41,292 nt of DNA from Rhodocaloribacter sp964552015 (GCA_964552015.1 CAZKFR010000029.1:1-41292), one strand, 5' to 3'. Numbered from the stretch's first letter, positions 16,863 through 25,662 are shown. Numbers and translations: made by a program. The notes: generated by a model not told the origin, from the letters alone.

Positions 16863-18668
16863 TCAGCGGATGCTCAACTCGAACGGGAGACGCGCCTGAG
16901 GAATGCGGTGGTCTGCCAGGAGATCGTGCAGGAGGCGGAGATGGTTCCGAAGTTGCCGCTCCGCCGAGGTGATGCCGACCTGATCCCAGAGGGAGGCGAT
17001 GCGGACCTGCAACTGGGCATTGAGTTCCTCGATGAGCGTCCGGGGGCGCGGCAATTCGCGCAGTCGGAACGATCCGGGTGCCAGCCCGGCTCGCTCGGCG
17101 GCCAGGTCGATGGCCGTCTCCAGTCCGCCCATCACATCCACGAGTCCATGACGCAGTGCATCGATGCCGGTCCACACGCGTCCCTCGGCGAGGTGGGCTA
17201 CCTGCTCGACCGTCAGATGGCGTCCCTCCGCTACGCGACGCAGGAACGTTGCATAGGTGCTGTCGGTGCTGCGTTCGAGCAGACGGCGTTCGGCCGGTGT
17301 GAGGGCGCGCAGGCCGGAGAGCATGTCTGCGAACGGGCTGGAGCGGACAACGTCGGTCGTGATGCCCAGTTTCTCTTGAAGGAAGGGCGCGGCATTGATG
17401 AACAGGCTGAATACGCCGATGGAGCCGGTCAGGGTGAGCGGATCTGCCACGATGGTATCCGCCGCGGTGGCCATCCAGTACCCTCCGGAAGCAGCCACTC
17501 CGCCCATCGATACGATGACGGGCTTGGCCTGAGCCGTCAGCTCGATGGCCCGACGCATGGCATCGGCCGCCGGTGCGAGTCCTCCCGGCGAGTCGATCCG
17601 CACGACGACGGCCCGTACCCGTTCGGTATCTCGTGCCTCCTGCATGGCCCTGACGAACGTTCGGGTGCCCAGCGTCTGGCCGCCATAGAGCGGGTTCGGG
17701 TCGCGTCCACCGTCGCCTTCCACCTGGGGGCCCAGAGCGTAGACGACCGCGATCTCGGCTTCACGGCCCCGGTAGCCTGCCTGCACGTCCGGCAGGCGCA
17801 GGTAGTCCGCCAGCGACGTCACCGGAAGCCGTTCGTCGTCCGCTCGGCCCAGGCGACGCCGCAGGAGCGCCCGAATCTCGTCTTCATACGCCAGCCCATC
17901 GAGCAATCCGGCGCGGGCGGCCTGGTCGGCCGAGAAGAGGGCCTCCTGCCCGGCCAGCTCCTTCAACGCCTCGACGGAAAGGCCCCGCTGTTCTGCCACG
18001 AAGGGGTAGAAGGTCGATTCGATGGAAGCCAGGATGGACGAGAGCTGTTCCTCACTCTCGGGCGAAAAGTCGGTACGCAGGAACGGTTCGACGGCGTTCT
18101 TGTAGCGCCCGGCGCGAATGACCTGAGGTTCGATCTCCAGCCGGTCCAGGAGGTTTTTGAAGAACGTAGCTTGAAGGTAGAACCCGTTGAATTCGAAGAG
18201 TCCCTCCGGAGGGCCAAAGAGACTGTCCGCCGTCGCGGCGATGTAGTAGTCGGCTTCCGTGAAGCCGGCGGCTGCCAGGCTGGCCACCACGAACTTTCCG
18301 GATCGTTTGAAGTCGATCAGGGCCTCGACCAACTCCTGGCGAGCGGCCCAGGAGGCCTGCAGAGGGCCGACCTGAAGCCAGATGCCTTCGATGCGGTCGT
18401 CGCCGGCGGCATGGCGGAGTACGTGGCGGAGATCGTGCAGGTCTGCCCTCGGCTCTTCACCGACGAGCCGCATGAAGGGGTCGCCGGACACACGCTCGGG
18501 CAGGGTACCCTGCAGGGGGAGGACGAGAACCGAACCCGAGGGGATGTGGGGAGGCTGTCCCGAGGTCGTCATCAACCCGATCAGGATGATCAGGGAGAAA
18601 AAAAAGAGGATGCCGAAGGCTATCAGCGTACCGAGGGTGCTGGCCAGGAGCGTCGAGAAAAAGCGCAT
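16863..18668 (-). CDS. sppA: Signal peptide peptidase SppA, 67K type
   Basis: This inner-membrane serine protease has a Ser-Lys dyad and degrades signal-peptide remnants. A long N-terminal membrane anchor (TLIAFGILFFFSLIILIGLM) is followed by two tandem peptidase S49 domains, giving 601 residues as in E. coli SppA. The general base is Lys190 in RAGRYKNAVEPF, in the first domain. The nucleophile is Ser394 in GGVAASGGYWM, in the second. VVVRIDSPGG and LTGSIGVFS are further family signatures. The arrangement implies the usual dome-shaped tetramer on the periplasmic face. The start at 18668 puts the anchor at residue ~14. A hairpin followed by a U-run lies in its leader. Confidence 0.95.
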   Translation of the reverse strand: MRFFSTLLASTLGTLIAFGILFFFSLIILIGLMTTSGQPPHIPSGSVLVLPLQGTLPERVSGDPFMRLVGEEPRADLHDLRHVLRHAAGDDRIEGIWLQVGPLQASWAARQELVEALIDFKRSGKFVVASLAAAGFTEADYYIAATADSLFGPPEGLFEFNGFYLQATFFKNLLDRLEIEPQVIRAGRYKNAVEPFLRTDFSPESEEQLSSILASIESTFYPFVAEQRGLSVEALKELAGQEALFSADQAARAGLLDGLAYEDEIRALLRRRLGRADDERLPVTSLADYLRLPDVQAGYRGREAEIAVVYALGPQVEGDGGRDPNPLYGGQTLGTRTFVRAMQEARDTERVRAVVVRIDSPGGLAPAADAMRRAIELTAQAKPVIVSMGGVAASGGYWMATAADTIVADPLTLTGSIGVFSLFINAAPFLQEKLGITTDVVRSSPFADMLSGLRALTPAERRLLERSTDSTYATFLRRVAEGRHLTVEQVAHLAEGRVWTGIDALRHGLVDVMGGLETAIDLAAERAGLAPGSFRLRELPRPRTLIEELNAQLQVRIASLWDQVGITSAERQLRNHLRLLHDLLADHRIPQARLPFELSIR

Positions 18669-18708
18669 CGGATGGCTATCGGGTAGATCTTGGGATGAAC
18701 AGGCGTTG

Positions 18709-18749
18709 AAAAAAAAGAAGGACTTGCTTCGTCGTGAAACGAAAGCAAG
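18709..18749 (-). promoter_or_regulatory. Hairpin plus U-run in the sppA leader
   Basis: Read on the minus strand, CTTGCTTTCGT and ACGAAGCAAG (18749-18739 and 18732-18723) form a 10-bp stem with one bulge and a 6-nt loop. TCCTTC and then eight Ts (18716-18709) follow. It sits 40-80 nt before the sppA start, and no minus-strand gene lies upstream for several kilobases, so an attenuator or 5'-UTR element is possible. Confidence 0.35.
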
Positions 18750-18859
18750 CTCTCTCGGTCAGACGCAATCAACGCGCGATCCGGTCGATGTATCCCTGAC
18801 GTGGAAAACTGGATCGCACCTCGAGGTTGTGGCTTTCGTACGTTCCACGGAGGACCCTG

Positions 18860-19327
18860 ATGGATGCGGTCCTGCAATATGAAATCCCTTACCTGCATCC
18901 CCTGGCCGTGCATTTCCCGCTGGGGCTGATTCCGCTGGGGGCCCTGGCGGTGCTGGTCTGGCTGGTGCGGGGCGGGGTATTCTGGCAGCGATGCGCGTTG
19001 CTGCTGTATACGGCCGGTATGGCGGGCTCGCTGTTCGCTTACGTTACCGGGGATGCACTGGAAGAAGCCGTCGAAGGGACGGCGGTGGTGGAGGAGCTGG
19101 TCGAGTTGCACGAACAGATGGCACTCTACACCCTGATTGCCACGGGCCTGACGCTGCTCGGCCTTATCGGCTACGTTGTCTGGCATCGTTACCGGCCCAT
19201 TGCGCGGCCGCACGGGGATCCTCTTTTGCTGCGTGGGATCATGGGGTTGCTGGCGCTGCTGTCTGCCGTCCTCGTGATGTGGACCGGGCATATCGGAGGG
19301 GTGATGGTCTGGGGCATCCTGCGGTGA
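18860..19327 (+). CDS. DUF2231 four-helix membrane protein
   Basis: This 155-residue integral membrane protein belongs to DUF2231. The family signature is the opening LHPLAVHFPLGLIPLG, a His-rich first helix. Four hydrophobic segments lie at about residues 12-38, 43-63, 88-108 and 125-150; the last contains MWTGHIGGVMVWG. Conserved histidines in helices 1 and 4 hint at haem or metal binding, but that is inference. The start at 18860 is fixed by GGAGGA at 18849-18854, six bases upstream. The frame extends 11 codons further to 18827 without a ribosome site. It is divergent from sppA. Confidence 0.8.
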   Translation: MDAVLQYEIPYLHPLAVHFPLGLIPLGALAVLVWLVRGGVFWQRCALLLYTAGMAGSLFAYVTGDALEEAVEGTAVVEELVELHEQMALYTLIATGLTLLGLIGYVVWHRYRPIARPHGDPLLLRGIMGLLALLSAVLVMWTGHIGGVMVWGILR

Positions 19328-19342
19328 TCGTGCCGCCGCGGG

Positions 19343-19356
19343 CGAAGGATCCTTCG
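19343..19356. repeat. 14-bp perfect palindrome
   Basis: CGAAGGATCCTTCG is a perfect inverted repeat without spacer, 15 bp after the DUF2231 stop. There is no T-run. It could be a protein-binding site or chance. Confidence 0.4.
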
Positions 19357-19578
19357 GATCGTACACGATGGTGGACAACCTGGCCGTTTTCGGCCGTGTG
19401 GATCAACGCCGGGTAGCACGTAGGTGGTATCCCGAAAACCGGTCAAACAGGCCTTCCAGGTCGCGGACAGGGCTATTGCGTGCTCGAAAGACCTCGCTCG
19501 GAACGTGCATGGCATGGTCTTGGGCTGGCACGGGAGCGAACCCCGGTGCCTGGTCCAGGAACCAAACGGAGAAGTGCC

Positions 19579-20739
19579 ATGAACCGAGTCCTACGAACCC
19601 CCCTTGCCGGTCTGATGGTGTCCGCATGTTTGATGCTGGGGCTGTCGTTGCCGGCAACCAGCCAGGCGCAGGCCCGGGAGGGCGGCCGGGGTCGCACCAG
19701 CGGCAGCGTACAGACCGATCCCCGCCCGTCCGGGTCCACCAGGTCCCGTGAGGATAAAGCCGGAGCACGCAAAGGACGGAAGGAACGCGCGGGCCGCGAT
19801 GACCACGGGCGCCGTTCGAAGGAAACGCGGAAGAAGGTTGAGAAGCGTGAACGGCATCGTGATCATGATGCGCAACGTCGCATCGTCATCAAGGAAAAGA
19901 AACGCTACGATCGTCCGGAGCCTGGGCATCACTATCGTCCGGGCTACGGTCCGAAACATCGGCCTCATCACCATCCCGTCCACATCCGAGTCGACGTGCA
20001 CTGGCCCTGGGAGGCGCGTTATAAGCGTATGTGGCGACCCCGGTACCGGTATCGTCAGGTAGTGCATCTCGACGTACGCTGGGGACGGCGGTACCGCCAG
20101 TCTCGGATCGAAGTACAGACGTATTACCGGCATGAAGTGCGGTATGCCACGTCGCGTTACGCCGTGGTCGATCTGACCATCGAGGAGGTAGAGCTCTTCC
20201 ATAACGGAAGGTTTATCGGCGGTGTCCACCACATTCCGAACCGGCTGCGTCATCTGACGGCACGGATCTATCGTGACGGGCGTGTATCCTTCGACCGGGA
20301 CGTCTTTATCGTTGGAGATCCGTCGGTTGGCTTTGAGATGATCGCCGCGAGCGAGCACCGGGGCTTCGTCCTGGATACCTATGGCCCGGCCTATGAGGTG
20401 GGGCGTCTCGATCTGCGCCGGGGCCGCGTGCATCGCGTGGATCGCAGTCGTCTGTTCGACCCCTATGCCTTCGATGGCTGGGTGCCGGTGTCGTTGTTGC
20501 CGGAGGATCCGTCCTGGCTCTATGATTACGGACCGGGCGCCATCAGCGCGTATGAGGATGACTACGACTACTACGGGTATCAGGCGCCGGAGCCTGGCGT
20601 GTCGCTCGAGGCAGGGCTCACGTTTCATAGGGAGAAGACGTCCCGACCTCATACCGGAAAGGAGCGGAGGTCGCTGGCTACCCGGTTCGGGGCCAGGGTG
20701 CAGGTGCAACAGGAGCGCGAGATACAGCGTCTGCGCTGA
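19579..20739 (+). CDS. Secreted, strongly basic protein of unknown function
   Basis: This 386-residue protein has a clear signal peptide (LAGLMVSACLMLGLSLPATSQAQA). A low-complexity Arg/Lys/His/Asp stretch follows (~residues 30-135), rich in RKGRKERAGRDD-type and HHYRPGYG-type segments. Residues ~140-310 look folded, with alternating strands (VVHLDVRWG, VVDLTIEEVELFHNGRFIGG, RIYRDGRVSFDRDVFIVG). The tail holds an acidic EDDYDYYGY patch and ends in a Gln/Arg-rich helix. The start is chosen for the signal peptide and the GGAG nine bases upstream; the frame is open to 19480. No lipobox and no T9SS tail are visible, so a periplasmic location is most likely. I do not recognise the family. Confidence 0.7.
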   Translation: MNRVLRTPLAGLMVSACLMLGLSLPATSQAQAREGGRGRTSGSVQTDPRPSGSTRSREDKAGARKGRKERAGRDDHGRRSKETRKKVEKRERHRDHDAQRRIVIKEKKRYDRPEPGHHYRPGYGPKHRPHHHPVHIRVDVHWPWEARYKRMWRPRYRYRQVVHLDVRWGRRYRQSRIEVQTYYRHEVRYATSRYAVVDLTIEEVELFHNGRFIGGVHHIPNRLRHLTARIYRDGRVSFDRDVFIVGDPSVGFEMIAASEHRGFVLDTYGPAYEVGRLDLRRGRVHRVDRSRLFDPYAFDGWVPVSLLPEDPSWLYDYGPGAISAYEDDYDYYGYQAPEPGVSLEAGLTFHREKTSRPHTGKERRSLATRFGARVQVQQEREIQRLR

Positions 20740-20760
20740 GTAACCTGTCCGAAAGGAGAC

Positions 20761-20790
20761 GAGGCGTCGGCGGCAACCCGCCGGCGCCTC
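20761..20790 (+). terminator. GC-rich hairpin after the basic secreted gene
   Basis: GAGGCGTCGGCGG (20761-20773) pairs with CCGCCGGCGCCTC (20778-20790), 13 bp with one G-T and a CAAC loop. There is no T-run, so it may act with a termination factor or as an mRNA 3'-end stabiliser. Confidence 0.5.
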
Positions 20791-20988
20791 GTGCCGTTGG
20801 GTGGTTCGTGCAGGGACGTACCATCCCGAGGGGAGAGAAACCCGTGATGGAAAAAAGGGTAGGAGGGAGCGCCGCCGGGGACATCGAGCGTTCGATCGGG
20901 CGGTCGTGCCGATCAGGGCTCGTGTCCTGGCCCGGGAGGGCCGGGGCGCCAGGCCCATCGGACAAGGCTTTCTGTACGAGGTTAGGCC

Positions 20989-22092
20989 ATGATGCGTACC
21001 CACGGAGCAACCAGCGACAAGACCGTGAAGCGGCTGTCCACGCGGGAGCGGGACATCCTCCGGCTCGTCGTGAAGCACTTCGTGCATACGGCCGGACCGG
21101 TGGGGTCCCGCAACCTCGCGACGTGTTATCCCCTCGGGCTGAGCCCGGCGTCCATCCGGAATACCATGAGCGAGCTGGAGGAGCGGGGCTATCTCGACCA
21201 CCCCTATACCTCGGCCGGTCGCATTCCGACCGAACTGGGGTACCGTACCTTTGTGGATGAACTGATGGAGCCGGTCGCGTTACCGAACAACGTCCGGTAC
21301 GTGATTCGCCGGCAACTGGGCGAGCGACCCGAAGATGCGGAAGAAGCATTTCGGATAGGTTCGCGGTTGCTCGGGGAATTCACTCGCCTCCTGGGCGTTG
21401 TCTTGAGCCCCCGCCTGGCAACCGGGGTCCTGGAACGACTCGAAGTGGTGCCGCTCTCCTCCGAGCGGGTCATGTTTGTCTTGAGCCTGCGGGGCGGCCT
21501 GATCCGGACGATGATCTTCCCACTGGGTACCGAGCGGTTGCTCCAGCGCGAAGAACTGGCGCGTATCGTTTCGATGCTGAATGAACGCCTGGCAGGTCTT
21601 ACGCTGGAGGAAATTCGCCGAACGTGCGGACGGCGGATACAGGGGGTGCCGGAGGATCCCTCGGGTATCGTCCACCTCCTGGTCGAAGAGTCGGCCGACC
21701 TCTTCCGCGAGGTCGTGCAGGAGCGGAAAGTCGTCTACGGAGGGACCGGCAATCTGGTGGCGATGCCCGAGTTCAGCGCGCCCGAGGAAGTGCGCGGGTT
21801 GATGGAGATGCTGGAGAACGAGTCGGCCTTGCTTTATCTGCTCGAAGACGAGGACGCCACCACGGAGATGGACGTCGGGCGGGTTCATGTTCGGATAGGT
21901 AGTGAGAACCGACGGCCGGGGCTGCCGGAAGAACAGGTGCGCCGCTACTCCGTTGTCTCGGCCCGGTACCGCCTGGGGGATACGTTCGGCACGATCGGGG
22001 TCGTGGGGCCTACCCGCATGGATTACGAGCAGGTCGTGGCCTTCGTGGAGGCGGTGGCGCGGTATCTGTCCCACCCGTCCGACGTGACGTGA
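20989..22092 (+). CDS. hrcA: Heat-inducible transcription repressor HrcA
   Basis: This DNA-binding repressor of class I heat-shock genes acts at CIRCE operators, with activity tuned by GroEL. The N-terminal winged helix is diagnostic: LSTRERDILRLVVKHFVHT, then GPVGSRNLA, LSPASIRNTMSELEERGYL and HPYTSAGRIPTELGYR (~residues 15-90). The GAF-like middle and C-terminal parts are typical, including DTFGTIGVVGPTRMDYEQV near the end. The length (367) is normal. Two ATGs stand side by side at 20989 and 20992. The gene leads the hrcA-grpE-dnaJ cluster, with grpE 31 bp downstream. No CIRCE inverted repeat (TTAGCACTC-N9-GAGTGCTAA) is visible in the 249 bp upstream. Confidence 0.95.
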   Translation: MMRTHGATSDKTVKRLSTRERDILRLVVKHFVHTAGPVGSRNLATCYPLGLSPASIRNTMSELEERGYLDHPYTSAGRIPTELGYRTFVDELMEPVALPNNVRYVIRRQLGERPEDAEEAFRIGSRLLGEFTRLLGVVLSPRLATGVLERLEVVPLSSERVMFVLSLRGGLIRTMIFPLGTERLLQREELARIVSMLNERLAGLTLEEIRRTCGRRIQGVPEDPSGIVHLLVEESADLFREVVQERKVVYGGTGNLVAMPEFSAPEEVRGLMEMLENESALLYLLEDEDATTEMDVGRVHVRIGSENRRPGLPEEQVRRYSVVSARYRLGDTFGTIGVVGPTRMDYEQVVAFVEAVARYLSHPSDVT

Positions 22093-22123
22093 ATCGGCAA
22101 GATCGAACACCTGGTAGATCAAC

Positions 22124-22732
22124 ATGGATGAAAACACACGGCATAACATAGCCGCCATGGACGCGGTCGCGGTGGACCCGGCTTCCTCGGAGCCGGCCGA
22201 AGAGAACCCGGTGGTGGAGGAGCCGGAGGCGCAGGCGGCGCTGGAACGGGCCCTGGCCGAGCTCTCGCAAACCCGGACCGAACTGGCGAAAACGCGGGAA
22301 CAGTTGTTGCGCACGGCTGCGGACTTCCAGAACTATCGTCGCCGCGTCGAGCGTGAGCAGGGGCAATGGAAAAGCGCTGGGAAGGTGGAACTGGCCTGTT
22401 CCCTGCTGGACGTGGTCGACGACCTGGAGCGTACCTTGGAAGCGGCCGATGAGATGGCATCGCGTAAGCCACGAAGCCGGAAGGAGGCTTTCGGGGGACT
22501 CCGGAAGGGCGTCGAGCTCGTCTTTCAAAAGCTCATGCAGACGCTGGCCCGGGAAGGGATCGAGCGGATCGAAGCAGTAGGCACGCCGTTTGATGAGCAT
22601 ATGCACGAGGCGCTGATGCAACGGCCTGCCCCGGAAGGGGTGGAACCGGGAACCGTTGTGCAGGAACTTCAGCGCGGTTACCGCATGGGCGAGCGGGTCC
22701 TGCGTCACGCGCGCGTGATCGTGGCTTCCTGA
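22124..22732 (+). CDS. grpE: GrpE nucleotide exchange factor
   Basis: This cochaperone releases ADP from DnaK and works as a dimer in the cytosol. It has an acidic disordered N terminus (~residues 1-40), then a long coiled coil (QAALERALAELSQTRTELAKTREQLL) and the dimer helix with the hallmark TAADFQNYRRRVERE. The C-terminal beta domain has VGTPFDEHMHEALMQ and ends with RGYRMGERVLRHARVIVA. The length of 202 residues is normal. It lies between hrcA and dnaJ, with gaps of 31 and 43 bp. Confidence 0.96.
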   Translation: MDENTRHNIAAMDAVAVDPASSEPAEENPVVEEPEAQAALERALAELSQTRTELAKTREQLLRTAADFQNYRRRVEREQGQWKSAGKVELACSLLDVVDDLERTLEAADEMASRKPRSRKEAFGGLRKGVELVFQKLMQTLAREGIERIEAVGTPFDEHMHEALMQRPAPEGVEPGTVVQELQRGYRMGERVLRHARVIVAS

Positions 22733-22775
22733 GCCCGGGACCGCTTCAGATCACTACGACAAGACCAGACGGGTC

Positions 22776-23936
22776 ATGCGAGACTATTACGAGATTCTGG
22801 GTGTCTCCCGGGAGGCTTCGCTGGAGGAGATCAAGAAGGCCTACCGGAAGCTGGCCCTGCAATACCATCCGGACCGCAACCCGGATGATCCTGCGGCCGA
22901 AGAGAAGTTCAAGGAAGCGGCCGAGGCCTATGAGGTGCTCTCCAATCCGGAGAAACGGCAGCGATATGACCGTTTCGGGCATGCCGGGGTACGCGGCAAC
23001 GGAAACAGCGGGCCCGCTTTCCACGACATCAACGACATTTTCAGCGCCTTCAGCGACATCTTCGGTGGGAGTTCCCTGTTCGATGAGATGTTCGGAGCCG
23101 GGCGCTCCCGCAGTCGCAGTCGGCGCACGGGCGGGCGTCCCGGGAGTGATCTTCGGATCAAGCTGCCCCTGACGTATGAGGAGATCGCCGAAGGGGTGGA
23201 GAAGAAGATCAAGGTCAAGAAATACGTGGTGTGCGAGGCCTGTCGTGGCACGGGGGCGGAAGGCGGAAGCGGGGGGTACACCGTGTGCGGGACCTGCCAG
23301 GGAAGCGGTGAGGTTCGTCATGTGACGCGCTCCGTCTTTGGCCAGTTTGTGAACATCCAGCCGTGTCCGGCCTGCGGTGGCGAAGGGCGCCTGGTGCGCA
23401 ATAAATGTTCGGCGTGCGGCGGTGAGGGGCGCGTCAAGGGGGAGGAGACGATCACGATCAACGTTCCCCCGGGCGTGCTGGAAGGGCACTACCTGACACT
23501 GCGCGGCGCCGGCAATGCAGGGCAGCGGGGCGGTATGCCGGGGGATCTCCGCGTCGAAATCGAGGAGTTGCCGCACGAGCACTTTGTCCGGGATGGCCTC
23601 GACATCTATTACGACCTGTATCTGTCGCTCCCGGACGCGGCCCTGGGAACGGAGGTGGAAGTACCCACGCTGAAAGGCCGGGCCCGGCTCCAGATCGACC
23701 CCGGCGTGCAGTCGGGAAAGATCCTGCGGATGCGCGAACGCGGCCTGCCGGAACTGCACGGTACGCGACGCGGCGACCAGATGGTGCGTATCCACGTATG
23801 GACGCCCACCCGGCTGAGTGACGAGGAGCGGCGTATCCTGGAGAAGCTGCGCTTGTCACCGTCCTTCCAGCCCAAACCCGAAGGCGGGTCCGACCGGAAG
23901 TCGTTCTTCAGCAAGTTCAAGGATGTGTTCACCTGA
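22776..23936 (+). CDS. dnaJ: Chaperone DnaJ (type I Hsp40)
   Basis: This Hsp40 binds unfolded substrates and stimulates DnaK ATPase. The J domain (~1-70) holds HPD at residues 31-33. A Gly/Phe-rich linker follows (~70-130). Four zinc-binding repeats begin at Cys153: CEACRGTG, CGTCQGSG, CPACGGEG and CSACGGEG. The last two have Glu in place of the usual second-to-last residue, a mild variant. The two C-terminal beta domains end at residue 386, a normal length. dnaK is not in this window. A flavin reductase-like gene follows 44 bp downstream. Confidence 0.97.
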   Translation: MRDYYEILGVSREASLEEIKKAYRKLALQYHPDRNPDDPAAEEKFKEAAEAYEVLSNPEKRQRYDRFGHAGVRGNGNSGPAFHDINDIFSAFSDIFGGSSLFDEMFGAGRSRSRSRRTGGRPGSDLRIKLPLTYEEIAEGVEKKIKVKKYVVCEACRGTGAEGGSGGYTVCGTCQGSGEVRHVTRSVFGQFVNIQPCPACGGEGRLVRNKCSACGGEGRVKGEETITINVPPGVLEGHYLTLRGAGNAGQRGGMPGDLRVEIEELPHEHFVRDGLDIYYDLYLSLPDAALGTEVEVPTLKGRARLQIDPGVQSGKILRMRERGLPELHGTRRGDQMVRIHVWTPTRLSDEERRILEKLRLSPSFQPKPEGGSDRKSFFSKFKDVFT

Positions 23937-23980
23937 GCCGGAGGGGCAACCGGCTGGGAGGATACGCGTAGTTCTGACCC

Positions 23981-24520
23981 ATGAACGTTTACCGGCTCAT
24001 CGATGGAGAAGCGTTGCGGGGCGCGATGCGGCTCGTACCGTCGCCCGTCACCGTCGTGACCGCCCGGTCCGGGGAGGCCATCCGGGGCATTACCATTGGT
24101 TCCTTCACCAGCGTCTCGCTCGAACCGCCGCTGATCTCCTTCAATGTGGGCCGTGCTTCGCGGATGCACGACCTCATCACGCGGGCCGACGGGTATGCGG
24201 TGCATGTGCTGGGCGAGAGCCAGGTGGGGTTGTCGGAGCATTTCGCCCGTCCCGACCTCACCTCGGAAGAGCAGTTTGCCGGCGTCCCCTGCGAGGAGGG
24301 CCCGGGACGATTGCCCCTGATCCGGGAGGTGCCCGTCATTCTCCTTTGCCGGCCGTATGCCGTCTATCCCGCCGGCGACCATTCGATCCTGGTGGGCGAG
24401 GTGACACAGATCCGGGTCGATCCCGCGGCCGAGCGCAGCCTGCTGTACTACCGGCAGGGATATTTCGGCGTCGGGGCGGTGCTGGAAGCCGATCTGCCCC
24501 GCACCATCGCACCCTCCTGA
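23981..24520 (+). CDS. Flavin reductase-like FMN-binding split-barrel protein
   Basis: This 179-residue protein belongs to the flavin reductase domain family, which bind FMN or FAD and often supply reduced flavin to a partner monooxygenase. The fold is recognisable from LRGAMRLVPSPVTVVTAR, then RGITIGSFTSVSLEPPLISFNVGRASRMHDLI, with the flavin phosphate site in the T-IGSFTSVSLEPP loop, and AVHVLGESQ. Later come HSILVGEVTQIRV and PLLYYRQGYFG-like text (LLYYRQGYFGVG). No monooxygenase partner is nearby, so it may be a stand-alone oxidoreductase. It begins 44 bp after dnaJ and ends 11 bp before the membrane protein. Confidence 0.88.
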   Translation: MNVYRLIDGEALRGAMRLVPSPVTVVTARSGEAIRGITIGSFTSVSLEPPLISFNVGRASRMHDLITRADGYAVHVLGESQVGLSEHFARPDLTSEEQFAGVPCEEGPGRLPLIREVPVILLCRPYAVYPAGDHSILVGEVTQIRVDPAAERSLLYYRQGYFGVGAVLEADLPRTIAPS

Positions 24521-24531
24521 CCGCCCCGGAG

Positions 24532-25662
24532 ATGATGGAACAGCAATCCGCCGGCTTCAGCCTCCTGGGTTTCTGGGTCGAGGGTCGGCTCATTGACGCC
24601 GTGCGGGTACCCCGGCGGATTCGGATGCAGACGGTGTGGATCGTCGTACCGCTTGCCGTACAGACCATCGCCTGCAAACTGGTAGCTCTGCAGGTGCTCG
24701 CCCGCGCCGGGCAGCGGAACGGGGTCTACGATCTGATCGACCCGGCGGCGATGGCCCCCCTGTGGTTCGTCCTGGCCGTCTCGTTGTTCGCGGCCGTGAT
24801 CTGGGTGGTGCGCAAGCCGACGTTTCCACTCTCGTCCGTACTCGTTTTCTCACTGTGTTCCGCGGGTCTGGCCGGCCTGCTGGCCTTCACGCTTCCGGCC
24901 CCATCGTCGGGCCTGTTCACCCGGGTTCTCTTCGTGCTCCGTGGCGAACTCCTTTTCTTCCTGAGCACCTACGTCGTACTCGGCCTGGTCCTGCACAACC
25001 TTCCGGCGGCACCCCGCAGGAGGTTTCGCTGGCTGCTCTGGCTCGTCGCGGCGGCTGCTTCGGTGCTGGTCGGTATGGACCTGCTCGTGCTGGCCGAAAC
25101 GGGGACGCCGCACACGGCCGCTTCACTGGTCGAGCGCTTCGAAATGACGACGTTGCAGAGTGGGGGAGCGCTCCTTCTGTTCGTCGTTCCACTGCTCTAT
25201 GTGGTGGGGCCGGTGGTGGCCGACCGCTTCCCGCTTGCGAACGCGGAAGCACGTAGCGGCTTTCTGCCGGTTCTTCTGCTGATCCTCCTCATTTTCATGT
25301 GGCCCGTCCGTAGCCCGGCGCCGGACTATGACGTGCTGGCACGGGCGACCCTGGTACGGCTGGCCCTGGGGGCGGGGCAGGACGGCGCCGCGTCCCGGGT
25401 CCCCGTTTCAGGCCGGGGTGAGGGCTTCCGGGCAGACGACGAAGCGCGCATCGAGGGGTTCTCCGGAGGCACCCGGTCCGAAGAAGGCGAAGTCGTAGCG
25501 TACCGGGTCGTCCGGGCAGAGCCGGCGGCAGGCCTCGGTCAGTTCGACCACGGCGCGCCAGTCGTTCTGTCGCCGGGTGAGCAGGCCCAGCGCCCGGGCC
25601 TGGCGTCCGACGTGTACGTCGAGGGGCAGCACGAGCTGGGACGGCCGGATACGGGTCCATAG
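24532..25662 (+). CDS. Polytopic membrane protein of unknown function, tail overlaps next gene
   Basis: About seven hydrophobic helices occupy the first ~260 residues (for example MQTVWIVVPLAVQTIACKLVAL, MAPLWFVLAVSLFAAVIWVV, RWLLWLVAAAASVLVGMDLLVLA and SGFLPVLLLILLIFMWPV). I cannot name the family. Two in-frame ATGs lie at 24532 and 24535. After about residue 285 the character changes. The last ~85 residues read as low-hydrophobic, Gly/Glu/Arg-rich text, antisense to the TIGR02757 gene over 255 bp (25408-25662). Either the real stop is missed because of a frameshift near 25390-25420, or the two genes truly overlap tail to tail. A TGA in another frame lies at 25419-25421, just where the conserved part would end. 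Confidence 0.65.
   Translation: MMEQQSAGFSLLGFWVEGRLIDAVRVPRRIRMQTVWIVVPLAVQTIACKLVALQVLARAGQRNGVYDLIDPAAMAPLWFVLAVSLFAAVIWVVRKPTFPLSSVLVFSLCSAGLAGLLAFTLPAPSSGLFTRVLFVLRGELLFFLSTYVVLGLVLHNLPAAPRRRFRWLLWLVAAAASVLVGMDLLVLAETGTPHTAASLVERFEMTTLQSGGALLLFVVPLLYVVGPVVADRFPLANAEARSGFLPVLLLILLIFMWPVRSPAPDYDVLARATLVRLALGAGQDGAASRVPVSGRGEGFRADDEARIEGFSGGTRSEEGEVVAYRVVRAEPAAGLGQFDHGAPVVLSPGEQAQRPGLASDVYVEGQHELGRPDTGP

Noticed and set aside
16908..18686. 592-codon plus-strand frame opposite sppA
   Set aside because: The minus strand carries both SppA catalytic motifs; the plus frame is compositional noise.
20740..20988. CIRCE operator upstream of hrcA
   Set aside because: No pair of TTAGCACTC/GAGTGCTAA arms or near match at 9-bp spacing could be found by eye.
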